Shown here: in pieces, positions 8,833 to 16,936 of the stretch
Position numbering within the stretch: position 1 is the stretch's first letter
Layout of the letters: each line of letters opens with the position of its first letter
Assembly (NCBI GenBank): GCA_947302975.1
Contig: CAMYXA010000007.1
Span: 1-42,934, forward strand
Reading direction: 5' to 3'
Source of the DNA: an uncultured Candidatus Saccharibacteria bacterium
GTDB taxonomy: Bacteria; Patescibacteriota; Saccharimonadia; Saccharimonadales; Saccharimonadaceae
Length of the DNA: 42,934 nucleotides
The notes under the pieces: model-generated
The model's input: only the letters and a program-made list of their open reading frames with translations
What the model was told of the DNA's origin: nothing
The model's database searches: none
Made by a program: the position numbers and the translations under genes

Positions 8833-9534
8833 GTGGATAGAATATTTCGTTATGGCTCCCGCCAGTACAAATATGATCTTGAGCGTTTAGATAGAAAAAC
8901 TTTTAGTTTAATTGTGCTGCCAAATTTAAAAATCAAATTAAAGGCTCCGATCCGGGCTACGGATGAAGATATTGAACTGTTTTTAAAGAAAAAATGGATT
9001 TGGTTAAATAAACAAATTAATGAGCTAAAACGATACAAAAAGATTACTCATGAAAGAGAATTTGTTTCTGGCGAAAGTGTTTATTATCTCGGCCGACAGC
9101 ACATGTTGAAAATTGAAAGAGGCAAAAATGAAGGTATAAAAGTTATTCCGGGAGCTATTATTTTAACTACGTCGAAGCAAATACGAGATACTAATCATAA
9201 TAGATCTATTTACAAAAAATGGTACACAGAAAAATGTGAGTTAGTTTTTAAAAAAGAGTTATGCGCAGCCCTAAAAGAATATGATATTCATATAATTCCA
9301 AAACTGAGAATTCGCGAAATGAAATCGCGTTGGGGCAGTTATCAAAAAGGTAATATCATTAATCTTAATCCAAAACTTCTTCAAGCCTCAAAAACTATGA
9401 TTCATTACGTCATAACTCATGAATTATGCCACATTGAGCATAAAAATCATGACTCGGATTTCTTTTTCCTTCTCGAATCTCGCATTCCTGACTGGAGAAA
9501 GATCAAAGACGAGCTCGAACTGAAATTCGGCTAA
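8833..9534 (+). CDS. YgjP-like (DUF45/M48-type) metallopeptidase
   Basis: 233 residues with the zinc protease signature HELCH at residues 196-200 (context YVITHELCHIEHKNHDSDFF) and the preceding MKSRWGSYQKGNIINLNPKLL block that defines the YgjP/WSS1-SprT-like family. It starts with GTG at 8833, three bases after the hsdR stop, with TAGGAG just upstream; the ATG at 8831 is out of frame. Such proteins are frequent neighbours of hsdR, and a role in turning over the restriction enzyme is a plausible guess but not shown. Last gene of the RM operon. Confidence 0.85.
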   Translation: MDRIFRYGSRQYKYDLERLDRKTFSLIVLPNLKIKLKAPIRATDEDIELFLKKKWIWLNKQINELKRYKKITHEREFVSGESVYYLGRQHMLKIERGKNEGIKVIPGAIILTTSKQIRDTNHNRSIYKKWYTEKCELVFKKELCAALKEYDIHIIPKLRIREMKSRWGSYQKGNIINLNPKLLQASKTMIHYVITHELCHIEHKNHDSDFFFLLESRIPDWRKIKDELELKFG

Positions 9535-9546
9535 ATTGTTTGTTCG

Positions 9547-9590
9547 TTTTCGTGGTGAGCCGGGTGAAACGAACCCTCAAACCGCGAAAA
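9547..9590. repeat. Hairpin with similarity to a tRNA 3' end
   Basis: TTTTCGTGGT (9547-9556) pairs with ACCGCGAAAA (9581-9590) over 10 bp including one G-T. Read on the minus strand, 9551-9578 resembles the T arm, acceptor and CCA of the intact tRNA-Lys 80 bases to the right (shared CGTGGTGA, CCGGG and CGAACCCTC). It has no U-tract, so it is not a clear terminator. A degenerate tRNA fragment left by an integration or duplication is possible. Confidence 0.45.
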
Positions 9591-9605
9591 TAATAACTCC
9601 CTAAC

Positions 9606-9625
9606 AAAAAAGCCCCATCTGGAGC
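9606..9625 (-). terminator. Rho-independent terminator of tRNA-Lys
   Basis: On the minus strand GCTCC-AGAT-GGGGC is followed by TTTTTT. It lies 8 bases beyond the 3' end of tRNA-Lys. Confidence 0.65.
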
Positions 9626-9632
9626 AAATTCG

Positions 9633-9709
9633 TGGTGATCCGGGAGGGGCTCGAACCCTCGACACCAAGCTTAAGAGGCTCGTGCTCTAACCAACTGAGC
9701 TACCGGACC
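9633..9709 (-). tRNA. tRNA-Lys (anticodon CUU)
   Basis: Full cloverleaf on the minus strand: acceptor GGTCCGG/CCGGATC (one G-T), D arm GCTCAGTTGGTTAGAGC, anticodon loop CTCTTAA (anticodon CTT), T arm GAGGG-TTCGAGC-CCCTC and an encoded CCA at 9633-9635. The CTT anticodon reads AAG. A minus-strand -10 TGATATAAT lies at 9727-9735. The 3' end faces the RM operon. Confidence 0.95.
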
Positions 9710-9762
9710 AGATCAATAACTCCGTTATTATATCATATTATCTCGTAAAATGGAATACATTT

Positions 9763-9771
9763 TGCTATAAT
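9763..9771 (+). promoter_or_regulatory. Extended -10 for the polysaccharide cluster
   Basis: TGC-TATAAT at 9763-9771, 6 bases before the ATG at 9778. No Shine-Dalgarno can fit, so a leaderless message is predicted. Confidence 0.65.
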
Positions 9772-9777
9772 AATCTT

Positions 9778-11202
9778 ATGCAGAAAAAGTCTGACTATAT
9801 AATTCGTTTGGCTCTTATCATTGGCGACGCAATTGCTCTTACGGGGTCATTTGCCGCCGCTTATTTTTTCCGCGAACATATCGATCAGCGCCCATTCTTC
9901 TTCGAGGCCGAAATCGTTGAGTTTACTATGACTATCGCCTTCCTCGTCCCGGCCCTTCTCATCATTCTTGCTGCGCTCGGGCTCTATCGAAAAAGTGTCT
10001 TCATGGGTAAATCTCGCCTCCCAGAGCTTGGTCGCATCTTCCTCGCCTCAATCCTCAGCGTCTCCTCCCTCATCACCTACGATTACTTCGTCGGCGAAAA
10101 CATTTTCCCGGTCCGCATTATCGCGGTACTTTCCGTGTTGCTCAGTTTCGTCTTCATCATGTTTGAGCGCCTCGTCATCCGCGCCGTCGCGCGCCAAGTT
10201 TTCCGCAAAGACTACGGAACCCAGCGCGTCATCATTATCGGCAACAATCCAAACACCGATTATCTCGCAAGCTACATTGCCGCTTATCCAGAATCTGGCT
10301 ATCGCCTCGGCGGCATTATCGCCGGCAAGCGCTTCATCCCAAAAGACCTCAAAACTCACCAATATTCATCCTTGAAGGAAGGTCTCAAAAAATCTCATCC
10401 GGATGTCATCTTCCAAACCGACGAGAAAAACACCGAATATGTCTATAAACAGGCCGTTGAAAATCATCTGCGTTATTATTTCGTCCCGAGCGAAACTGCG
10501 CTCTCGTCCCACCTTGGCGAACTCGAGCTCATCGGCAACACTCCGGCCATGCTTGTAAAAACCACCCCACTTTCTGGCGGCTATGCCGTGATCAAGCGCG
10601 CATTTGATATTGTTTTTAGCTTCCTCGCCATCACTATCGCGCTCATTCCGATGGCTCTCATTTGGCTCATTTCCAAACTCTCAGACGTCAAGCACTCTCC
10701 AATGTATGTCGATCTTCGTCTCACTCGCTACAACAAAAAATTCAAATGCTACAAATTCCGTTCCATGAAGCCAGAATACACTGGCATGACCGCCGAAGAA
10801 GCCTTCACGAAAATGGGCAAACCAGAGCTCATCAAAAAATACCGCAAAAACGGCGACTATATCAAAAACGATCCTCGCATCACCCGTCTCGGTCATTTCA
10901 TCCGCAAGACCTCCCTCGACGAGCTCCCGCAACTATTTAACATTCTAAAAGGTGATATCTCTCTGATCGGCCCACGCGCACTCCTTCCGGGCGAGCTCCG
11001 CGAATATGGTGATCGCTCACTCATCCTCACGGTGAAATCTGGCCTCACTGGCTTCGCCCAAGTTTCTGGCCGCCGCGATATCTCTTTTGAAGAACGCCGC
11101 GCCCTTGATATTTACTATGTCAAAAACTGGTCACTCCTTCTCGATCTCCAAATCTTCTTCCGCACCATCGCCACCGTCTTCAAAGGGGAAGGTGCAAAAT
11201 AA
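9778..11202 (+). CDS. Polyprenyl glycosylphosphotransferase (initiating sugar transferase)
   Basis: 474 residues. Residues about 1-145 contain four to five membrane segments, about 150-260 a Rossmann-like CoA-binding-type domain (VIIIGNNPNTDYLASYI), and about 268-474 the bacterial sugar transferase domain, starting with the membrane-dipping helix VIKRAFDIVFSFLAI and containing KFRSMK, DELPQLFN, GDISLIGPR and LTGFAQVSGR. The family transfers a sugar-1-phosphate from a nucleotide sugar to undecaprenyl phosphate, the first step of exopolysaccharide or glycan assembly. The sugar specificity cannot be read from sequence. It is the first gene of a cluster with a GT4 and a ligase/polymerase-like protein. 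GC-rich, C-ending codons set it apart from the RM operon. Confidence 0.92.
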   Translation: MQKKSDYIIRLALIIGDAIALTGSFAAAYFFREHIDQRPFFFEAEIVEFTMTIAFLVPALLIILAALGLYRKSVFMGKSRLPELGRIFLASILSVSSLITYDYFVGENIFPVRIIAVLSVLLSFVFIMFERLVIRAVARQVFRKDYGTQRVIIIGNNPNTDYLASYIAAYPESGYRLGGIIAGKRFIPKDLKTHQYSSLKEGLKKSHPDVIFQTDEKNTEYVYKQAVENHLRYYFVPSETALSSHLGELELIGNTPAMLVKTTPLSGGYAVIKRAFDIVFSFLAITIALIPMALIWLISKLSDVKHSPMYVDLRLTRYNKKFKCYKFRSMKPEYTGMTAEEAFTKMGKPELIKKYRKNGDYIKNDPRITRLGHFIRKTSLDELPQLFNILKGDISLIGPRALLPGELREYGDRSLILTVKSGLTGFAQVSGRRDISFEERRALDIYYVKNWSLLLDLQIFFRTIATVFKGEGAK

Positions 11203-12305
11203 TGAAGGTTGCCATCGTCTGTGACTGGCTCACTAATGTTGGTGGCGCCGAAAAAGTGCTCCTCGAATTCCATAAACTTTTCCCGGACGCACCAATCTAC
11301 ACTTCGAAATACAACAAAAAGGGAATCGACTGGTTCAAAGACGCGACCGTAAAAACTGGCTGGCTCCAAATCTTCCCAACCTGCCTCCGTCGTTTCCTCG
11401 GCCCACTCCGCCAGAGCTACTTTAACCATCTCGACTTAAGTCACTACGACGTTATTATTTCCGTCACCGGTGCCGAAGCAAAATCCGTCAAAAAGGGAAA
11501 CGCGGTCCACTTTTGTTTTTGCCACGCCCCAACCCAGTATTACTGGAGTATGTATGACGATTATGTCAAAAATCCGGGCTTTGGCATTTTGAACCCACTC
11601 GTTCGCCTCGCGTTCAAACTTTTTGTGAGGCCACTTAGGAAGGCTGACTACAAAGCTGCCCAAAAACCAGATTATTTCATCACGATCTCAAACTACGAGA
11701 AGAAGCTCATCAAAAAATACTATGGTCGTGATTCCATCGTCGTTCACCCAGGCGTAGAAGTCGAGGACTTCAAAAGTTTTGCACAGGGGGCTGTGGAAAA
11801 CTCTAAGGATTCCTTCGTCACCACCTCTCGCCAGGTCAACTGGAAACGTCTCGACCTTGCCATTTCTGCCTGCATGAAAGCTGGCGAAAAACTCACAGTC
11901 ATCGGTGAAGGTCCAGAGCATAAAAGGCTCGTCAAACTTGCCAAGGACTCCAAAAACATCAAGTTCCTCCCGCTTATGAATAAAAAATCCCTCGCCCGCG
12001 AGCTAAAAAACGCCAAAGGCTATATCTTCCCAAGCCTCGAACCATTCGGCATCGCACCAGTCGAAGCTCTCGCTACTGGCTGCCCAGTCATCGCCCTGAA
12101 AGATGGCGGCGCTCTCGACTATATCAAGGAAGGTGAAAACGGCGTCTTCTTCGAAAAACAAACTGTCGAGTCGCTCGAATCCGCCATCAAAAAATTCAAC
12201 GAAACGAATTTCAAACGCTCGAGTATTTCAAAATCCGCAGACGACTTCTCGAACGCCCGCTTCGACAAAGAAATTATGGAGTTTATCAATGAAAAAACTC
12301 TATAG
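11202..12305 (+). CDS. Glycosyltransferase family 4 protein
   Basis: 367 residues, GT-B fold. The N-terminal GT4 signature is CDWLTNVGGAEKVLLEF and the C-terminal nucleotide-sugar site is FPSLEPFGIAPVEALATGCP (EPFG..PxEA with the conserved Glu residues). These enzymes add a sugar with retention of configuration on the cytoplasmic side of the membrane, here probably extending the lipid-linked sugar made by the upstream transferase. Its ATG shares one base with the upstream stop and AAGGGGAAGG serves as ribosome site. The 3' end overlaps the next gene by 17 bases. Confidence 0.9.
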   Translation: MKVAIVCDWLTNVGGAEKVLLEFHKLFPDAPIYTSKYNKKGIDWFKDATVKTGWLQIFPTCLRRFLGPLRQSYFNHLDLSHYDVIISVTGAEAKSVKKGNAVHFCFCHAPTQYYWSMYDDYVKNPGFGILNPLVRLAFKLFVRPLRKADYKAAQKPDYFITISNYEKKLIKKYYGRDSIVVHPGVEVEDFKSFAQGAVENSKDSFVTTSRQVNWKRLDLAISACMKAGEKLTVIGEGPEHKRLVKLAKDSKNIKFLPLMNKKSLARELKNAKGYIFPSLEPFGIAPVEALATGCPVIALKDGGALDYIKEGENGVFFEKQTVESLESAIKKFNETNFKRSSISKSADDFSNARFDKEIMEFINEKTL

Positions 12306-13632
12306 AGCACTCGTCTATATCTTGCCGGCAGTTTTGTTCTTTTCATATCACCCAGTCATCTCGCTCGGCCAAACCGAATCAATGTATCTCGAATTGTCCA
12401 TCCCGCTCATCTGGCTCGTCCTTTTTGACGGCGTCTCATTCGTTCAATTCGTGAAGGAGCGCCCAAAGCTAAACAAAAACCTTCTCTATCTTTTGCCGTT
12501 TTTAGTCTTCTTAGCCGCCAGTATCCTCTGGTCGCCAAATAAACTCCGCGCCATTCTGACGGTTGGCATGTTTATTCTCATTGTTTTCGCAATTCTTTCC
12601 CTCATTTTCTTAAAGAAAAATCTCGACAACAAACTTCTCGTAAAAATCTTTCTCGGCTCCACCATCTTCGTCTGCGCCTGGTGCTGGCTCCAGAGTCTCA
12701 TCGATCTTCTTGGTGTCGGCCGCGAAGTTAGCCTCATGTGTGTCGGCTGCACATCCGAAATGTTCGGCTTCCCGCACCCGAACGGATTCGCCATCGAACC
12801 GCAGTTTATGGGCAACCTCTTGCTCGCCCCAGCACTATATATAATATATATGTTAGTAAAAAAGCCTTCGAAGAAGCTTTATCTTCTCGGCTTCTTTGTC
12901 CTCGCCACACTCTTCCTCACATTCTCACGCGGCGCAATCTACTCATTCGCTGCTGCCCTCTTCTTCATGCTCGTCGCCCTCGGCATCAAGAAAAAATCCT
13001 GGAAATGCCTAAAAACCATCCCACTGGTTCTAGTCGCCTTTCTCTTCACGTTGAACGCGCAGGGAATCTTCGCCGCCGCCTCCAAAACAAACGACACCTA
13101 CTTCTCCGGCATCTCAAAATCTTTAAACCAACTTTCGCTAGGCATTATTGATATTTCGGAAAAACCTTCAGCGCCAGAACCAGCACCACAAGAAGAGCCA
13201 ACGAAGACCCAAGCTCCAGAATCCGCCTTCGACGGCTACGTTGAAGAATCTACCAACACTCGCCTTCGTCTTTCCGATCAAGCTGTAAAAATCTGGCAGC
13301 AAGATGCTGGTACCATGCTTGTTGGAGTTGGTGTTGGTGGCGCCGGAACGAAGCTCTATGAAAACGGCTACTCTGCCAGTCCACGCGAAATCGTCCAAAA
13401 CGAAATCTTCGAACTCTTGCTCGAGCTCGGACTTATCGGCTGCGCACTCCTCATCCCAGCCGCAGTCCTCATCTTCAAGGAAACCAAGAAAAATAAATCC
13501 AATATCTTCCTTTTCTCTCTATATATCGCCTTTGGTCTGTCGTTCATGTTTTTCTCAGGCCTCCCGAACGCGCTCCATATCTTCCTCCTCCCAGCCCTTA
13601 TGAAAACCAAAGATGATATAATAACCCTATGA
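12289..13632 (+). CDS. O-antigen ligase/polymerase-like membrane protein
   Basis: 447 residues with about ten hydrophobic segments (for example LYRALVYILPAVLFF, ILTVGMFILIVFAILSLIF and LGFFVLATLFLTF) and the Wzy_C-type motif LTFSRGAIYSF. A large external loop (residues about 275-355) is rich in Pro, Glu and Gln. This is the architecture of O-antigen ligases and Wzy polymerases, which transfer or polymerise lipid-linked glycans at the outer face of the membrane. I start it at ATG 12289, 17 bases inside the end of the GT4 gene; an upstream extension in frame has no hydrophobic signal and overlaps GT4 heavily. The 3' end overlaps ruvA by 4 bases. Confidence 0.8.
   Translation: MKKLYRALVYILPAVLFFSYHPVISLGQTESMYLELSIPLIWLVLFDGVSFVQFVKERPKLNKNLLYLLPFLVFLAASILWSPNKLRAILTVGMFILIVFAILSLIFLKKNLDNKLLVKIFLGSTIFVCAWCWLQSLIDLLGVGREVSLMCVGCTSEMFGFPHPNGFAIEPQFMGNLLLAPALYIIYMLVKKPSKKLYLLGFFVLATLFLTFSRGAIYSFAAALFFMLVALGIKKKSWKCLKTIPLVLVAFLFTLNAQGIFAAASKTNDTYFSGISKSLNQLSLGIIDISEKPSAPEPAPQEEPTKTQAPESAFDGYVEESTNTRLRLSDQAVKIWQQDAGTMLVGVGVGGAGTKLYENGYSASPREIVQNEIFELLLELGLIGCALLIPAAVLIFKETKKNKSNIFLFSLYIAFGLSFMFFSGLPNALHIFLLPALMKTKDDIITL
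13614..13622 (+). promoter_or_regulatory. Internal extended -10 for ruvA
   Basis: TGA-TATAAT at 13614-13622 inside the last codons of the ligase-like gene, 6 bases before the ruvA ATG. It would give ruvA its own leaderless transcript. Confidence 0.55.
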
Positions 13633-14204
13633 TCGCGCATATCAAAGGCCAAATTGCTGAAAAATTCGAAAACTCTGTCATTGTTGACGTCCATGGTGTT
13701 GGCTACGAAATCACCATCACTGCCCCAGATTTTGAAAAAGTCAAACTCGACGACGAGGTGAAATTCTATACCTATCACAGCATCCGCGAAAACTCCGAAG
13801 AATTATACGGCTTCCTTTCTCTAGCCGCCAAAAAGCTTTTCGAACTCTTGATCTCTGTCCAAGGAATTGGCCCAAAGGCAGCCATCGCAATTCTTAGCCT
13901 CGCCGCTCCTGAAGAAGTCCGAAATGCTATCGCAAATGCCGATGCTGGCTTCGTTTCTAAAGCCTCCGGTGTAGGGAAAAAATCCGCTGAACGCGTCATC
14001 GTCGACCTCCGAGATAAAGTCGGCATCCCATCACACTATGGCGCCACTGAAACTTCGTTCCTTAAGCCTGCTGGCGAGCCAGATGAAGCTCTCGACGCCC
14101 TGATTGCGCTCGGTTTCCCACTTCGTGAAGCCACCGCGGCGCTCGAAAAGGTTGATCCAAGCCTCCCAACCGAGGAAAGAATCAAATTAGCCTTGAAAAA
14201 CTAA
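13629..14204 (+). CDS. ruvA: Holliday junction branch migration protein RuvA
   Basis: 191 residues. Domain I is the OB-fold (MIAHIKGQIAEKFENSVIVDV), domain II has the two helix-hairpin-helix motifs (VQGIGPKAAIAIL and ASGVGKKSAERVI), and domain III is the small UBA-like RuvB-binding domain (DEALDALIALGF). RuvA binds four-way junctions as a tetramer and recruits the RuvB motor. The length is close to the usual 200, slightly shorter in the linker. Start overlaps the upstream stop by 4 bases. ruvB and ruvC are not in the window. Confidence 0.95.
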   Translation: MIAHIKGQIAEKFENSVIVDVHGVGYEITITAPDFEKVKLDDEVKFYTYHSIRENSEELYGFLSLAAKKLFELLISVQGIGPKAAIAILSLAAPEEVRNAIANADAGFVSKASGVGKKSAERVIVDLRDKVGIPSHYGATETSFLKPAGEPDEALDALIALGFPLREATAALEKVDPSLPTEERIKLALKN

Positions 14205-14221
14205 AATAACTGTGTTAAAAT
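14193..14221 (+). promoter_or_regulatory. Promoter of rplS
   Basis: TTGAAA at 14193-14198, 17-base spacer, TAAAAT at 14216-14221. The -35 overlaps the ruvA 3' end. The predicted start near 14228 gives a leader of about 25 bases with AAAGG before the rplS ATG. Confidence 0.6.
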
Positions 14222-14253
14222 AACAGGTAATTGTCTAATATTAAAGGTAAATC

Positions 14254-14703
14254 ATGAGTTTTTCAATCCTAAAGCAAATCGGTGACGCCCAAAAGAAGAA
14301 AGCTGTTGTTGACGTCCGTTCTGGTGATACCGTAAAAGTCACCCAGAAAATTAAAGAAGGTGACAAATTCCGCTTCCAGGTTTTTGAAGGTGTTGTCATC
14401 CGTGTTGAGCGTAAAGAATCCCACACTGCTCGTATCTTTGTCCGCAAAGTTACTTCCGGTGTTGGCGTCGAAAAATCATTCTTGCTCCACTCCCCACTTA
14501 TCGAGAAAATCGAAATCACCAAGCGTTCTAAGGTCCGCCGCAACAACTTGGGCTACCTCCGTGCACGCTCTGGTAAATCCGCACGTCTTTCTGCAAAAGA
14601 TTTCGACCGCGCAGCTGTTAACACTGTGAAAGTCGAAGAAGAAGCTCCAAAAGCTGAAGAAGCTGCTCCAGCAGAAGCTCCAGCCGAAGAAAAAGCTGAA
14701 TAA
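14254..14703 (+). CDS. rplS: 50S ribosomal protein bL19 with acidic tail
   Basis: 149 residues. Residues 1-115 are a complete bL19 (RSGDTVKVTQKIKEGDKFR, FEGVVIRVERK, KSFLLHSPLIEKIEI, KVRRNNLGYLR). Residues about 125-149 are an added Glu/Ala/Pro tail (VEEEAPKAEEAAPAEAPAEE) that normal bL19 lacks. bL19 sits at the 30S-50S interface. It is a single-gene unit with its own promoter, Shine-Dalgarno and terminator. The same kind of acidic tail is found on bL25 in this window. Confidence 0.95.
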   Translation: MSFSILKQIGDAQKKKAVVDVRSGDTVKVTQKIKEGDKFRFQVFEGVVIRVERKESHTARIFVRKVTSGVGVEKSFLLHSPLIEKIEITKRSKVRRNNLGYLRARSGKSARLSAKDFDRAAVNTVKVEEEAPKAEEAAPAEAPAEEKAE

Positions 14704-14710
14704 AACCAGC

Positions 14711-14735
14711 AAATCACCCTTCGGGGTGATTTTTT
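14711..14735 (+). terminator. Rho-independent terminator of rplS
   Basis: AAATCACCC-TTCG-GGGTGATTT stem with a stable UUCG tetraloop, followed by a T run. It starts 8 bases after the rplS stop. Confidence 0.9.
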
Positions 14736-14751
14736 GTGCTACCCTTGATAT

Positions 14752-15759
14752 ATGACAGTTTTAGGAATTGACGAGGTTGGTCGTGGGCCGTGGGCTGGCC
14801 CACTCGTGATTGGGGCGGTAATTTTGCCAAGTCATGAAAATCTTTCTGATGCTGAATATTCCGAAAAGTACCCTTGGGTCTCGGAGCTCACTGATTCCAA
14901 AAAACTTTCCGTTAAAAAACGCGAGACTCTAAATGAAGTTATTCTAAAAGAAGCTCCCGCTACCGGCCTCGGCTGGGTCTCGGCTGCCGAGCTCGACGAA
15001 GTCGGTCTAGCCAATGCACTCTGCCTCGCCGCGCGCCGCGCCGTCGAGCAGGTCCAAAAAGCCCACGTCCCGTTTAATGAAATTATTATTGATGGCACCA
15101 AGAATTTCCTGGCCGGCACCAAACTTGAAAACTTCGTCACGATCCTCCCGAAGGCCGATTTTCTTATAAAAGAAGTTTCTGCCGCCTCGATTATCGCCAA
15201 AGTCGCTCGTGATCATTATATGTATGAGCTCGACCAAAAATATCCAGAATATGGATTTGGAAAACACGTTGGCTACGGCACTGCCGCCCACCAAAAAGCC
15301 CTGGAAACCTTCGGTCTCTGCCCAGAGCACCGCAGAAGTTTCCGCCCTATCGCTGAGCTCGCAGAAAAAGTTGGAGACGCCGCTAGAAAACCAGACCCAA
15401 ATCCGTCCAAAAAGAACACCACTAAAATCGGCACCAAGGCCGAATCGGTCGTTGCTGATTACCTAGAATCTCAAGGCCACAAAATCATTGCCCGCAATCA
15501 CAAAACAAAATTCTACGAAATCGACATCATCTCCACTAAAGCTAACAAGGTTTATTTCACGGAAGTGAAATATCGCAAAACCGAATCGCACGGCACTGCG
15601 CTCGACCAAATCACGAGCAAAAAACAGCAGCAAATGCGTTTTGCTGTCGAAGCCTTTCTAAAATACCGTAAGGATTTACAAAACTTCTCACCGGTCCTAG
15701 CTGCCGCCGCCGTCTCCGGCTCAGACTTCAAACTCCAAGACTGGTTTGAAATAGTTTAG
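14752..15759 (+). CDS. rnhB: RNase HII fused to YraN-like endonuclease domain
   Basis: 335 residues. Residues 1-205 are RNase HII with the catalytic acids in GIDEVGRGPWAG, the Asp of IIIDGTKNF and the SIIAKVARD motif. It removes ribonucleotides from DNA (RNA-DNA hybrids). After a short linker (about 210-225), residues 225-335 are a YraN/UPF0102 domain with a PD-(D/E)xK core (EIDIIS, then FTEVKYRK). In most bacteria these are two neighbouring genes; here no stop or start separates them. RNase HII alone is about 200 residues. The ATG at 14752 is 6 bases after a weak extended -10 (TGC-TACCCT). Confidence 0.92.
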   Translation: MTVLGIDEVGRGPWAGPLVIGAVILPSHENLSDAEYSEKYPWVSELTDSKKLSVKKRETLNEVILKEAPATGLGWVSAAELDEVGLANALCLAARRAVEQVQKAHVPFNEIIIDGTKNFLAGTKLENFVTILPKADFLIKEVSAASIIAKVARDHYMYELDQKYPEYGFGKHVGYGTAAHQKALETFGLCPEHRRSFRPIAELAEKVGDAARKPDPNPSKKNTTKIGTKAESVVADYLESQGHKIIARNHKTKFYEIDIISTKANKVYFTEVKYRKTESHGTALDQITSKKQQQMRFAVEAFLKYRKDLQNFSPVLAAAAVSGSDFKLQDWFEIV

Positions 15760-15784
15760 GCTCTCTGTCAGAAGGTCGAAAACT

Positions 15785-15811
15785 AAAAAAGTAGCTAGAT
15801 AATCTAGCTAC
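15785..15811 (-). terminator. Rho-independent terminator downstream of ychF
   Basis: A perfect 9-bp stem (GTAGCTAGA/TCTAGCTAC, 3-base loop) at 15791-15811, followed on the minus strand by TTTTTT at 15790-15785. It lies about 90 bases past the ychF stop. Confidence 0.75.
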
Positions 15812-15819
15812 CCAACCAA

Positions 15820-15857
15820 ATAAGCTTTGCCATCACCCTGAGGGTGGTGAAGCTTAT
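15820..15857. repeat. Convergent intergenic hairpin
   Basis: ATAAGCTT (15820-15827) pairs with AAGCTTAT (15850-15857). Inside, CATCACCC pairs with GGGTGGTG (one G-T) around TGA, with a 3-base bulge between the two stems. It lies between the ends of rnhB-yraN and ychF and may add to termination or mRNA 3'-end stability. Confidence 0.6.
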
Positions 15858-15898
15858 AGTAATTATAAAACGCTATTATTAAGAAGTCAATACGCTTA

Positions 15899-16894
15899 TT
15901 ATTTAGACACGTTAAACTTGAACTCTACCACATCGCCATCGCGCATGACATAAGTCTTGCCTTCGGTGCGGAGCTTTCCGGCAGCTTTCACAGCCTGCTC
16001 GGAACCAAGCTCAGTCAAATCATCAAAATTGCAAATCGAAGCAGCGATGAAGCCACGTTCGAAATCCGTGTGAATCGTACCGGCAGCCTCTGGTGCAGTT
16101 GCGCCTTGTTTAATCGTCCAAGCACGGCATTCTTTCTTGCCGGCGGTAAGGAAAGACTGAAGCCCGAGAGTCTTGTACGCAGCCTTAATCAATTCGCCCA
16201 AGGCATCATCTGAAACACCATAACTTGCCAAAAATTCTTTGCGCTCATTGCGATCCATGCCGGCCATCTCTTCTTCGAGCTTAGCATTCACGAAAATCGC
16301 TTCAGCTGGCGCCACTAATGCACTCAATTTATTCTGCAGATCTTTGTCGGTCAGCCCAGACTCATCCACGTTAAACATATAGATCACCGGCTTCTCGGTG
16401 AGAAATGGAATATTCTCGTCGGCAGGATCTTTCTTGCGCTTGGCGGCGATTTTTTTTTTCGTTTCGTCGTCAGCTAGTTGCAATTCGAGATTAATAATAT
16501 CAATATCGTCCTTGGCCTGAGCCACAATATCTTCTTCAATCTTGTTGTCTGCGCGCACGATGTCGTTATTTACAAAAGCACGCACCACATGACAAACTGC
16601 CTGACATTCGCGAATGTGCGCGAGGAACTTATTACCAAGACCTTCACCTTTGCTTGCTCCCGCCACAAGCCCTGCAATATCAACAAACTCAACTGTCGCC
16701 GGAACAACTTTCTCGGTTTCATACATTTTGGCAAGAACGTCAAGACGCTCATCCGGAACGGGAACGATGCCGACATTCGGCTCGATGGTAGCAAAAGGAT
16801 AGTTGGCAGCTAGCGCCCCTGCATTTGTGAGCGCGTTAAATAACGTCGATTTCCCGACGTTTGGAAGTCCAACAATTCCAATCTTTAAATTCAT
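15899..16894 (-). CDS. ychF: Ribosome-associated ATPase/GTPase YchF (Obg family)
   Basis: 331 residues. P-loop GLPNVGKSTLFNAL at the N-terminus, switch region DIAGLVAGASKGEGLGNKFL, the NKxE-position region YMFNVDE (an ATP-preferring YchF variant of the G4 motif) and a C-terminal TGS domain (from about residue 265, ending GDVVEFKFNVSK). YchF binds ribosomes and influences stress responses. It is about 30 residues shorter than the usual 363. The gene has its own minus-strand TGG-TATAAT (16905-16913) 10 bases before the ATG. A run of ten T (A on the coding strand) lies at 16450-16459 inside the lysine-rich segment. Confidence 0.95.
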   Translation of the reverse strand: MNLKIGIVGLPNVGKSTLFNALTNAGALAANYPFATIEPNVGIVPVPDERLDVLAKMYETEKVVPATVEFVDIAGLVAGASKGEGLGNKFLAHIRECQAVCHVVRAFVNNDIVRADNKIEEDIVAQAKDDIDIINLELQLADDETKKKIAAKRKKDPADENIPFLTEKPVIYMFNVDESGLTDKDLQNKLSALVAPAEAIFVNAKLEEEMAGMDRNERKEFLASYGVSDDALGELIKAAYKTLGLQSFLTAGKKECRAWTIKQGATAPEAAGTIHTDFERGFIAASICNFDDLTELGSEQAVKAAGKLRTEGKTYVMRDGDVVEFKFNVSK

Positions 16895-16923
16895 TACAGG
16901 GATAATTATACCATAATCTGTTA

Positions 16924-16929
16924 TATAAT
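16924..16929 (+). promoter_or_regulatory. -10 box for pyrophosphatase-like gene
   Basis: TATAAT 7 bases before the ATG at 16937, in the 42-base divergent gap with ychF, whose own -10 lies at 16905-16910 on the other strand. Confidence 0.5.
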
Positions 16930-16936
16930 TTAAACT

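Noticed and set aside
12103-12288. N-terminal extension of the O-antigen ligase-like protein
   Set aside because: The frame is open upstream, but it overlaps the GT4 gene fully, has unrelated composition (Ser/Lys-rich), and the membrane protein naturally starts at 12289.
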